Assembly (NCBI GenBank): GCA_021781535.1
Contig: JAJXWO010000007.1
Location: 45,006 to 109,005 of the forward strand
DNA length: 64,000 nt
DNA from: Deltaproteobacteria bacterium
GTDB taxonomy: Bacteria; Desulfobacterota; Desulfuromonadia; Geobacterales; Pseudopelobacteraceae
Direction of reading: 5' to 3'
Positions 56,785 to 64,000 of the stretch are shown here, one piece after another (position 1 is the first letter of the stretch; the number at the start of each line of letters is the position of its first letter). A program made the position numbers and the translations under genes. The notes beneath the pieces are model-generated. The model was not told the origin of the DNA and did not search any database. It saw only the letters and a list, made by a program, of their open reading frames with translations.

Positions 56785-58173
56785 ATGAGCTCAGATTTAT
56801 TTGCGAGTATTGTTGGAAGCATTTCAGACGGTATCTATGTCATACAGGATAACCGGACCATCTTTCTCAATGACCGTTTCGGAGAGATTTTCGGCTACCC
56901 ATCCATCGATCACCTTATCGGCCAAGACATGTTTGCCACAGTCTACCCGGACCAGCAGAGTGTCGATCTGTTCCGGTCAGTTAACGACAAGGTCTTGGCC
57001 AGCGCTCCACAGCTGACATCCTGGGGACAACCAAGCACAAAGCTCGACGGCACCAACTTCTGGCTCCAAGCTGAAGCGAGGCGCATTGAAGTCAACGGCA
57101 AGCCCGCCATCCTGGGCACTTTTCAAGATCACACCGACTGCAAATTGATTGGACAGGCTATGCATGCGTCACAGGCTACGCTACATCTCGTGCTTGATGC
57201 CATGGAGGACCGCGTCTATGTTGTGACCGACGACTACCGGATCGTGTATGCCAATCGAAAGATGCATGAGGGTATTTGTTGCGATATCGCCTCGGAACCA
57301 TGCTACAAGGTCTGCCGGGGGCTTTCAGAGATCTGTGCGGATTGTTCTCAGGACACGGTTTTTTCCTCCGGCAAGCCGACGTACAAGGAATTCTTTAACG
57401 AAAAAACTCAATTATGGTATTCGGTAATTGAACTCGCCATCAGGATGCCTGGTATTGACCGACCGACAAAACTTGCAGTTGCCCGCGACATTACCGTTCG
57501 AAAGGAGGCGGAGAAGAAAATCCGTGCACTTTCACACCGTCTCCTCAATGCACACGAAGATGAAAGAAAGCGCCTGTCACGGGAACTTCATGACGATTTG
57601 GGTCAGCGACTGAATGCGGTCAAAATTGGAGTGGATACACTGGCCGAAGATTTGGCCGATTTTCCCACTGATATTTTTAACCATGTGAGCAACCTTTCCC
57701 AAGTACTGCAATCTTCCATAGAGTCAGTCAGAAATATTTGCGCCGGATTGCGACCTGTTTCTCTGGAAATGAGTGGTTTGTTGGAGGCGATAAAAAACGA
57801 TTGTGCCAATCTGTCCGTGGTTAATGGCCTCAAAATAGATTTGAAATCGTCCGGCATGAAAAAAGTTCATCTTGACAGCGAAGCAGAGATCAATCTCTAC
57901 CGGGTTTTTCAGGAATCCCTCCACAATATTGTAAAGCACGCCGGGGCAAGCAAGGTCACAATCAGTCTTATTGCGTCACATCCCATCATCAGGATGCGGA
58001 TTGAGGATAATGGCAAAGGTTTTGACACCCTGGAGCGCATGGCAAAAAACGATAACAAACTGGGGTTGGTTGGCATTGCAGAGCGGGTTGGACTTATGTG
58101 CGGGACATTTGAAATGGTCTCCCGACCGGGCATGGGAACACGTATTGTCGTTGAGATTCCGTGCCTCAATTGA
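56785..58173 (+). CDS. PAS-domain sensor histidine kinase (NarL-type partner)
   Basis: 462-residue soluble kinase with no membrane segment. PAS 1 (about 5-115) begins SIVGSISDGIYVIQDNRTIF. PAS 2 (about 125-245) has a Cys cluster, GICCDIASEPCYKVCRGLSE followed by ICADCS, like the CYxxxxGxxxxCxxC motif of many redox- or metal-linked PAS domains. The HisKA_3 dimerisation helix has the phospho-His in RLSRELHDDLGQRLNAVKIG. The ATPase has FQESLHNIVKHAGASKVTIS and DNGKGFD. It lies between the two Sec cytochrome genes and 43 nt before its response regulator. Confidence 0.93.
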   Translation: MSSDLFASIVGSISDGIYVIQDNRTIFLNDRFGEIFGYPSIDHLIGQDMFATVYPDQQSVDLFRSVNDKVLASAPQLTSWGQPSTKLDGTNFWLQAEARRIEVNGKPAILGTFQDHTDCKLIGQAMHASQATLHLVLDAMEDRVYVVTDDYRIVYANRKMHEGICCDIASEPCYKVCRGLSEICADCSQDTVFSSGKPTYKEFFNEKTQLWYSVIELAIRMPGIDRPTKLAVARDITVRKEAEKKIRALSHRLLNAHEDERKRLSRELHDDLGQRLNAVKIGVDTLAEDLADFPTDIFNHVSNLSQVLQSSIESVRNICAGLRPVSLEMSGLLEAIKNDCANLSVVNGLKIDLKSSGMKKVHLDSEAEINLYRVFQESLHNIVKHAGASKVTISLIASHPIIRMRIEDNGKGFDTLERMAKNDNKLGLVGIAERVGLMCGTFEMVSRPGMGTRIVVEIPCLN

Positions 58174-58216
58174 AAATCACCCTAAATTACAGATTTTTTA
58201 ACTCAAGGACATTGCC

Positions 58217-58888
58217 ATGAACAAAAAACGGGTACTCATCGTTGACGATCATCCACTATTTCGTGACGGCTTGAAAAGCCTGGTGGAAAGGAGTGCCAAC
58301 TACCAGACCGTCGGCGAGGCGGGGAGCGGCGCAGAGGCCGTGAACCTCGCTCTTGAGCTCAAACCGGATTTGATCACCATGGATGTATCTCTGCCTGACA
58401 TGAGCGGCATCGATGCGGTTCGGGACATCATGAAGGTTGTTCCGTCGGTCCAGATTCTCATGCTCAGCATGTATCCAAAATTAGATTATGTCGCCGAGGC
58501 ATTCAAGGCCGGCGCACGAGGCTATGTGGTCAAGGAAGCTACCAGCGCCCGTCTGATTCAGGCTTTCGATACTCTCTGCAGAGGTGAGTACTTTGTTGAC
58601 GGTCAGGTTTCCCAGGACATCGTGGTGAAACTCATGGCAGGTTCGGCGAGCGAAGCCGTAACCCAGGACGAACTTTACGGGTTACTCACCGCTCGCGAGC
58701 AGCAGGTACTGCGAATGGTAGCCGAAGGAATGACTTCCCGCGAAATTGCCACCCGTGTAAACCTTAACACCAAGACCGTTGAAAACCACCGGGCCAACCT
58801 GATGAAAAAACTGGACGTTCACAGCAAAATGGAACTTGTCAAATATGCCGCCAAACTGGGACTGATCGATCTTGACAACTGGCGTTAG
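58217..58888 (+). CDS. NarL/FixJ-type response regulator
   Basis: 223-residue regulator. The receiver (about 1-120) has RVLIVDDHPLFRDGLKSLVE, DLITMDVSLPDMSG and YVVKEATSARL. The LuxR HTH (about 155-218) has LLTAREQQVLRMVAEGMTSR followed by VNLNTKTVENHRANLMKKLD. It is the probable partner of the preceding kinase. It may bind the shared elements upstream of the Sec cytochromes, but NarL-type regulators do not normally activate sigma-54 promoters, so its role there is uncertain. Confidence 0.95.
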   Translation: MNKKRVLIVDDHPLFRDGLKSLVERSANYQTVGEAGSGAEAVNLALELKPDLITMDVSLPDMSGIDAVRDIMKVVPSVQILMLSMYPKLDYVAEAFKAGARGYVVKEATSARLIQAFDTLCRGEYFVDGQVSQDIVVKLMAGSASEAVTQDELYGLLTAREQQVLRMVAEGMTSREIATRVNLNTKTVENHRANLMKKLDVHSKMELVKYAAKLGLIDLDNWR

Positions 58889-58924
58889 CGCCTGTAGCGG
58901 TTTAGTTTCAATAAAGCACACAAA

Positions 58925-58958
58925 AATAGAGCCATGGGGAATTTTCCATGGCTCTATT
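58925..58958. terminator. Terminator after Sec cytochrome 2 and response regulator
   Basis: A perfect 13-bp stem (AATAGAGCCATGG / CCATGGCTCTATT) with an 8-nt loop lies between the convergent response regulator and cytochrome genes. On the minus strand it is followed by TTTTTG, so it clearly ends the cytochrome transcript. Confidence 0.9.
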
Positions 58959-58982
58959 GCATTGCATTTGTTTCAGGCAGTT

Positions 58983-59580
58983 CTAGTTAGCGCCGTCAAC
59001 GATGATGGTCTGCTTGATTAAAGCTTTCTGTACGCCAGCCTTATATACGTAGATCTGAACCAGCTTGTTGCCGGCGCTGGTATACGTATGTGCTTTGGAA
59101 GCTGATATGGCATCGACGGTGGTGACGTAGTCGTATTTGCCGTCGCCCCAGACGATTTTCAGCTTATCATTGGGGGTTGGCAGGGATGTCACTGTAACAA
59201 TACCACCAAGGTTCCCAGCATTGTCAGCCCAGGTTATCTGATCTGCAGCCGGTGCTACAACAACATTCACATCTTGTGTTGTTACAGCTACATTACCTTC
59301 CTCGTCAGTTACCTTCAGGGTAATTGTCTTGAGCCCTGTAGTTGCAAAGGTAACGCTGGAGGTTTGGCCGGCAGCGATAGTAGCTCCATCGCTGGAGGTC
59401 CAGGCGTAGGTGACAAAACCACCAACCTGTGCAGCAGTTGCTGCAAGCGGTTGGGCAACAGATGTGTAAACCTGAACGCCAGGAGCTGACGGATCTTTGT
59501 CAGTGAATACTGAGGAGATGCTGGCAATCGGCATCACGCCGATACCGGACTGTGCTGCGGTGATACCGTTCAGGTAGCCG
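58983..59580 (-). repeat. C-terminal PKD-coding segment, copy 2
   Basis: Partner of the repeat at 52383-52975. Same order of two PKD-like domains (FATTGLKTITLKVTDEEGNV; KIVWGDGKYDYVTTV; KAHTYTSAGNKLVQIYV), with mostly third-codon differences between copies by eye. Confidence 0.85.
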
Positions 59581-62333
59581 GTCCAGGAAGAGGCACCAGC
59601 ATACTGTGTTGCTCCGGTCAGAACACCAAGCTGTGGGGCTGCAACATAGGCTTTACCACCCAGGCCGAATGGCCCGAAATCGGTTGCAGCATTAAGCTTG
59701 ATCATGAAACCGGCTGCCGGAGTGATGACAATATTGTTGGCACCGCCATCGGTAATTGTGAAACCAAAACCGTTGGCGTTAGTTGCAAACACGCCCATGC
59801 CGGTGATGTTAGCGGCAATAGAGGTGTACTCACCGTTAACAGCCCAGGTACGGCTCGGTTGAGCAACGCCCAGATCTGTTTGTACATCGATCTTCAGGAT
59901 GTGGCCTTTGGTCGATACGCCACCATCAGCACTGGAGTTCATTATGCCTGTCGCTGTACCACCGACAATCGGTGAAGCAGAGAAGGTGGTCAGCGCTGCA
60001 GCCTGATCCTTAAAGACCGGCTCATAAATTACTTCACTGCGATCGATGTTTCTGAGAACACCAAGATCAGCACCTGCAGGAGCAGGATTGAAAAGCTGAA
60101 AGGCAACGGTGCGCTTACCATGCTTGTCCATGATGTTTGGATGACCTTCGGAAGCATCCATCTTGCCGTTAACCTTGGTGAAGGTGGCCAGCTGGTTGGG
60201 GCCGAATGTCCAGGTCAGGTTGCCGTTGATCGGATAAGCGCCGTTGTAGAAACCTTTGTTAGCGCCATGGCAATCAGTACAGCCGTAAACTTTATTGCCG
60301 TTAACATCGACTGTCGGCTTGCCCCAGGCAACGTCAGCCGGAGAGATGTTGTGAGTGCTCTTGAACGGCACTGTCAACATGGAGATACGTGGTACAAAGT
60401 TTGGGGTAGCGCCGTCAGTCTTCATAGGAGGTGTTACGCCGGTGGCCGCAGCGATACCTGCAGAAAGAAGAGCCTGACGGGCTGCGATCTCAGCGGTATT
60501 GATAACGCCGTCTGCTGCCAGAGCTTTCAGCCCGCCGTTATCCAGGTTGATCTTGGCAACATGGCTTGGCAGCAGCGCATCCATACCACCGGCACGACCA
60601 TCCTGATTGGCATCATAGTTAAAATCGTTCATATCACGCCAGAAGAATGAGGTCAGCAGGTTGGCTGAGTAGAGCTTGCCACCCAGCCAGTGCAGGGCAA
60701 GACCGTTCGACATGTCTTTTGCTACAAAAGGATCGTCATGCAGTGCGACGCGGCCCTGCAGGTCGGTACCGGTTCCGTCAACAAAAGCGCCACCGGTGAT
60801 GCCGGCTTTGTTCTTGGTGTGACAGGCGGTACAGTCGATGATATCAATGTGGCTCTTGCTGGCAACACCGTTCTTTACACCGGCGGCCTGCAGCAATTTT
60901 GCGGTGAGTCCGGCAGCCTGGTGAGCTGTATCAGCACGAGGCGCGCCGTAGGTATTCCATGTAGGAGTAACAGCAGGGGTATGGCAATCTTCGCAGGTTT
61001 TAAAGGCAACCTTGTCCAGGCCACCCCACGCTGCGTCGAAGGGCGATGTGCCCCCTTTAGCCGGATCACACTGACCAAGAGCTGCTTCGGTTACGAGACC
61101 GGTTGTGCCGACTGGGGTGCCTGTTTTGCGCTCATGGCAGGCCATGCAGCCGAAACCGTAGTGCACTTCATTGCCAGCTTTCCAGATCTCACCACGTTTC
61201 TTCCAGTCGACCGCATATTCTGACTGATGGCAGGAAGCACAGTTTGTCGACTTCGGTGTAGCAGCGATCATCGAGCCAACATTGACGTTGAGTACCAGAT
61301 CTCCATCACCATTTGTTGAGACTTTGGTGGGATCGTACGTTACTTTAACGCCGCTGACTGCCGTGCCGAGGCCGGCACCGGCAACGCGAGACGCATCGAA
61401 GTTCCCTACGCGAACCTCATCCCTGCGTTTATCCCATTTGTAACCATCAAGATGGCACATGAGGCAGTCCATCTCAAGAACACCAGACTGGGCATAATCA
61501 GTGGTTTTGGCTGCATAGGTTGGACCTACATAGGTTGGACTGGCAGGATTTAGGTCACGATCAACACCATTATGGTCAGTTGGTTCAAAACCGAGGCCGT
61601 CAAGACCGAAGATGTCAATAAAGGTGTTGAACGAGTTTACGGAAGTGCCGAAATTGGCATCGCGGTAATCGGTACGGTTGGCCGGATCATACTGGTACTT
61701 TTTGGCCGAAGCATCGACTACGCCGGTTACTGAAGAGGTGTAATACTGATTGAAGCCGCCGCCAACATGGCACTCGGCACAGTCGCGCATCATGCCGGCG
61801 ACGCTGTTGTCAGCCTTCTTGGTGAAGTTTACCCCGAAATCGAATGGTGTAAAAGTGGTATATGCGGGATCAGTCGATTTTGCTGTTGCCGGATCGTACG
61901 CCGGTGATGCACCGTCATTGTATGTTCTCGCCAACTGGCGAGCAGAGGGTGGTCACCACGAGCCAAAGTGACCGGGGCTCTGTACCCAGCTTTTGCCGGG
62001 AGAAGCAGCGCCGGTGCGGAAGGCATCGGTTGAATCAGCGTTATAGGGATTGAATCCGCGGAACTCGTTAGAGCCGATCTGAGCGTGATAGTTATGTTGC
62101 TCAATCTCTTTGTAGCTGCGCAGCTGTGTACCTGAACTGGCTGTGCCGTTATGACAGAAGGAGCAGGTGCCCTGCATACTGAATGCGTTATTAGCGGTGT
62201 CAGGCTTGATTGCGGTCCCGGCTCTGTCGCGCAGCACGATGCTCTCGTGTCCAGCGGCAAAGACCGTTCCACATGCCAGGCCGACAGCCATTGAGGCCAG
62301 CAGGACAGACTTTTTATGGATTGGTCTACTCAT
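58983..62333 (-). CDS. Selenocysteine-containing eight-haem cytochrome c (in-frame TGA, Sec127)
   Basis: Predicted 1116-residue exported cytochrome read through a TGA at 61953-61955. Before TGA: signal peptide (MSRPIHKKSVLLASMAVGLA ... VFAAGHES), CSFCH haem site, HNYHAQIGSNEF, and HFGSW. After TGA the frame continues PPSARQLARTYN and has seven CXXCH sites (CAECH, CLMCH, CASCH, CMACH, CEDCH, CTACH, CTDCH), giving eight haems. Two PKD-like domains end the protein. The Trp-Sec-x-Pro-Ser-x-Arg-Gln context and the H-x-x-H-x-x-x-G-x-N-E motif match Sec cytochrome 1. A SECIS-like hairpin starts 10 nt after the TGA. The start has AAGGAG 7 nt upstream. Conventional calling would give 61953-62333 and 58983-61934 as separate genes. 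Confidence 0.88.
61927..61942 (-). promoter_or_regulatory. SECIS-like hairpin 2
   Basis: In the mRNA a 6-bp perfect stem CUCGCC / GGCGAG closes an AGUU tetraloop. The stem starts 10 nt after the UGA, as in hairpin 1. Two of the six stem pairs differ from hairpin 1 in both partners or as compensating pairs, while the loop keeps A-G-N-U. This is the covariation expected of a conserved RNA structure. Confidence 0.8.
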
Positions 62334-62462
62334 CTTTGATCTCCTTTTAACGTGTTTGATGATCATTTTATCGTTTGCAAAAATTACTTCGCCCATGGGG
62401 GTGGGCCGTGATGCTGGGCTATCAAGCAATCAGGCTTTGAAAGAGAGCCGTTGCACGGTAAT

Positions 62463-62478
62463 AGCACGGACTGTGCCA
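62463..62478 (-). promoter_or_regulatory. Candidate sigma-54 promoter of Sec cytochrome 2
   Basis: Minus strand TGGCACA-GTCC-GTGCT matches the sigma-54 consensus at six of seven -24 bases and four of five -12 bases, with GG-N10-GC spacing. It ends 130 nt before the start codon, almost the same as the element of Sec cytochrome 1 (133 nt). Confidence 0.65.
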
Positions 62479-62578
62479 CGGTTTTCGGAGTGGGGACATC
62501 AATGTAGTGAAGTCTTTCTGGTGGCTGGATCTGGAAGTTTTTTGGCGGTGGGTTACTGGCGGATATTGTCGCTATACC

Positions 62579-62649
62579 GTAGAAATGGGTGATACTACCC
62601 GTTCTAATCTGGGTCGTATCACCCATTTCTACCCATTAATTGGGGTATT
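62579..62649. promoter_or_regulatory. Upstream shared motif and long inverted repeat, copy 2
   Basis: A perfect 17-bp inverted repeat (62579-62595 / 62616-62632, core GGGTGATAC / GTATCACCC) with a 20-nt spacer containing ACCC...GGGT, followed by CATTAATTGGGGTATT (62634-62649). It lies 100-190 nt upstream of the sigma-54-like promoter of Sec cytochrome 2. It is not a terminator for the upstream cytochrome: no T-run follows on the minus strand. TACCCAT and TACCCGT heptamers within it resemble NarL-type half sites (TACYYMT). Confidence 0.65.
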
Positions 62650-62710
62650 ATACTCAGCGACTACGCCCGGGGATGCAGCTGACTATTATCCCGCTCCCTC
62701 TGGGCAGGTT

Positions 62711-64000
62711 TCAGTAATAGTGCGGATTCAATGCATGGCAGCTTACCGTACAACTTTTGGCAGTGGAGTTATATGTTCCTCCGCTGATGACAAAACGAAT
62801 ATCAAAATTTATCAGATGGGCGTTGGCGTTAACGGTCGCTCCACGGGTCTGTGGGACGCCATGAGGGTCATGGCACACGGAACAGGGGACTTTGTTCGTG
62901 ACGACATGGCTCTGGTGAGGTGGAAAGGCCGATTTTGCAGGATCGAGCAGTACATTCTGGTCATGGCAACGGAAACAAAGAGCATAATTGGCCTCGCTGT
63001 AGACAAGTGGATAGATATCGTCTTCATACCGTGCGACCAGAATATGTTTAATGTTTGAACCGTGAGGGCCTTTTGCCTGACTGCTGTCATCGTTAGCATG
63101 ACAGTCGGTGCAATAAATCATACTGCTTGTGCTGTACTGTGTGCGCAAGCTTGGTACCTGGTTACCTTTGCCAATGGCTAGAACCGGGTGAAATGAAGGG
63201 TTGAGCGGGTCAAAATCAAGCCGCGTATTGAGCTCTTGGATCTGCCTTAAAACAGTCTGCGTAGCATAAAAACTGTTTTCGGCATGGCAGCGAAAACAAA
63301 CCTCATACTCATTGGTAGCAGCAGAGGGGAGCACTGTTCCGACGCTGGACACCCCTTTTACCCCCGCAAGGGAACCGGGTGCGACAGGAGCTGTGGCCGA
63401 TGTTGTCAGGGCTTGGTGAGGGTTGTGACAATCGCTGCATTCGACATGCTTCTGGGCGGTCAGCGGATTCTCAGTCGGGTCGTGGATACCAGTAGTTGCC
63501 GCCATAGGATGATTGTAAAACTTGGTGGCGGCGCTCTGTATATCTTTGGCCCCTCCTGAGGCGGAATGGCACTGATAGCAGTTAGCCTCCTCTGCAGCCA
63601 ACTTCAGCAGACGCGCGCGCCCCCCGGCATTGTGACTTGCATGGCAGAGGGTGCACCCGGCAGCCGTACTGGGGTCTGTGGCATGAATTGAAGTGCTCCA
63701 TCCTGTTATGTTGTGGCACGCCGTGCAGAGTCCGGAAGTGGCGTTGTCAATAACCAGGAATTTGCCGTACGGGTTCGTATGTGGGTTATGGCAAGCAGTA
63801 CATTGAAGCATGCCCCCCTCCTCAAGCCGAATCTTGGGAGGGAGAGAGCCGGGAAGATTCAGCTGACCATTCAACTGGGCAAGTTCATTGGTATATGCAA
63901 ATGATATGGGATGGTCATTACCCAGATCAGTTTTAAGATTTGTGGTGAGGTTGGCAGGCAGGGTAGTAATGCCCCCAGCCATCGGTATGTATTCTAGATC
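62711..64000 (-). CDS. Multihaem cytochrome c (5' end beyond window)
   Basis: At least 429 residues of a cytochrome whose frame is open to the window edge, so the N terminus and any signal peptide lie outside. Nine CXXCH sites (CTACH, CTACH, CTLCH, CYQCH, CSDCH, CFRCH, CTDCH, CFRCH, CSVCH) plus a final CTVSCH (CX3CH) are seen. Several occur as CxxCHNPH-type doubled-motif units (CTACHNPH, CSDCHNPH, CSVCHDPHG), a class common in extracellular-electron-transfer conduits of Geobacter. It is not in frame with a Sec-like TGA. It lies directly upstream of Sec cytochrome 2 on the same strand but is separated from it by 377 nt holding the shared operator-like elements. Confidence 0.93.
   Translation of the reverse strand, partial: DLEYIPMAGGITTLPANLTTNLKTDLGNDHPISFAYTNELAQLNGQLNLPGSLPPKIRLEEGGMLQCTACHNPHTNPYGKFLVIDNATSGLCTACHNITGWSTSIHATDPSTAAGCTLCHASHNAGGRARLLKLAAEEANCYQCHSASGGAKDIQSAATKFYNHPMAATTGIHDPTENPLTAQKHVECSDCHNPHQALTTSATAPVAPGSLAGVKGVSSVGTVLPSAATNEYEVCFRCHAENSFYATQTVLRQIQELNTRLDFDPLNPSFHPVLAIGKGNQVPSLRTQYSTSSMIYCTDCHANDDSSQAKGPHGSNIKHILVARYEDDIYPLVYSEANYALCFRCHDQNVLLDPAKSAFPPHQSHVVTNKVPCSVCHDPHGVPQTRGATVNANAHLINFDIRFVISGGTYNSTAKSCTVSCHALNPHYY

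Noticed and set aside
62579..62632. Long inverted repeat as the terminator of cytochrome 3
   Set aside because: No T-run follows on the minus strand, and a similar dyad occurs at 56565-56598 in a divergent promoter region where no gene ends.
62507..63058. Plus-strand frame of 183 codons over the cytochrome 3 end and upstream region
   Set aside because: Overlaps a strongly supported cytochrome and the shared inverted repeat; no family resemblance.
1..64000. CRISPR arrays, insertion sequences or prophage
   Set aside because: No regularly spaced direct repeats, transposase or phage structural genes were found on either strand.

Overview
The window looks like a chromosome segment of a Geobacter-type bacterium (Desulfuromonadota/Geobacterales). 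The basis is the set of multihaem c-type cytochromes, sigma-54-type regulators, a split-length MetH, a CheX-like protein, HDOD proteins and anaerobic cobalamin genes. This assignment is inference from gene content, since no 16S rRNA gene is present. No insertion sequence, phage or CRISPR array was seen.

Layout. 1-8.6 kb: a truncated chemoreceptor with a sigma-54-like promoter, a sigma-54 response regulator overlapping a large hybrid histidine kinase, a PpiC-type foldase, and a CheY-like/CheX-like pair. 8.7-18.7 kb: one tightly packed minus-strand run for surface polysaccharide (flippase, four glycosyltransferases, two methyltransferases, a YfhO-like membrane protein) ending in a tRNA methyltransferase. 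18.8-22.7 kb: GDP-fucose synthase, DUF190, CrcB and NikR, with a divergent CbiQ-CbiO metal transporter. 23-33 kb: cobalamin-dependent methionine synthase, GerMN protein, glutamate racemase, GlgC, and a cobalamin operon including a CobJ-CobQ fusion. 33-41 kb: a lytic transglycosylase and a second sigma-54 regulator, divergent from a CheW-CheA-CheR-HDOD-CheB operon. 41-44.8 kb: RF3, DoxX and LysR.

44.8-64 kb is the most interesting part. It holds selC (tRNA-Sec, UCA anticodon), selB and selA, two six-haem cytochromes around a small secreted protein, a PpiC-type lipoprotein, and then two large multihaem cytochromes whose reading frames each contain one in-frame TGA. In both, TGA follows a Trp codon and is followed by xPSxRQ, then by a 6-bp hairpin with an AGNU tetraloop that begins exactly 10 nt after the TGA. 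The stems differ in sequence but both pair perfectly, as expected for a bacterial SECIS element. I therefore annotate them as selenocysteine-containing cytochromes of about 1262 and 1116 residues. Read conventionally, each would be split into a short secreted piece and a long piece lacking a signal peptide.

The two Sec cytochrome genes share more. Each has a sigma-54-like -24/-12 element about 130 nt upstream of the start, similar inverted repeats (GGGTGATAY...RTATCACCC) and a shared 16-nt motif further upstream, two PKD-like domains at the C terminus with very similar sequence, and a strong terminator. A PAS histidine kinase and a NarL-type response regulator lie between them. The simplest reading is a duplicated, co-regulated selenocysteine cytochrome module located beside its own decoding machinery. 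Whether it has been described before cannot be decided from sequence alone.
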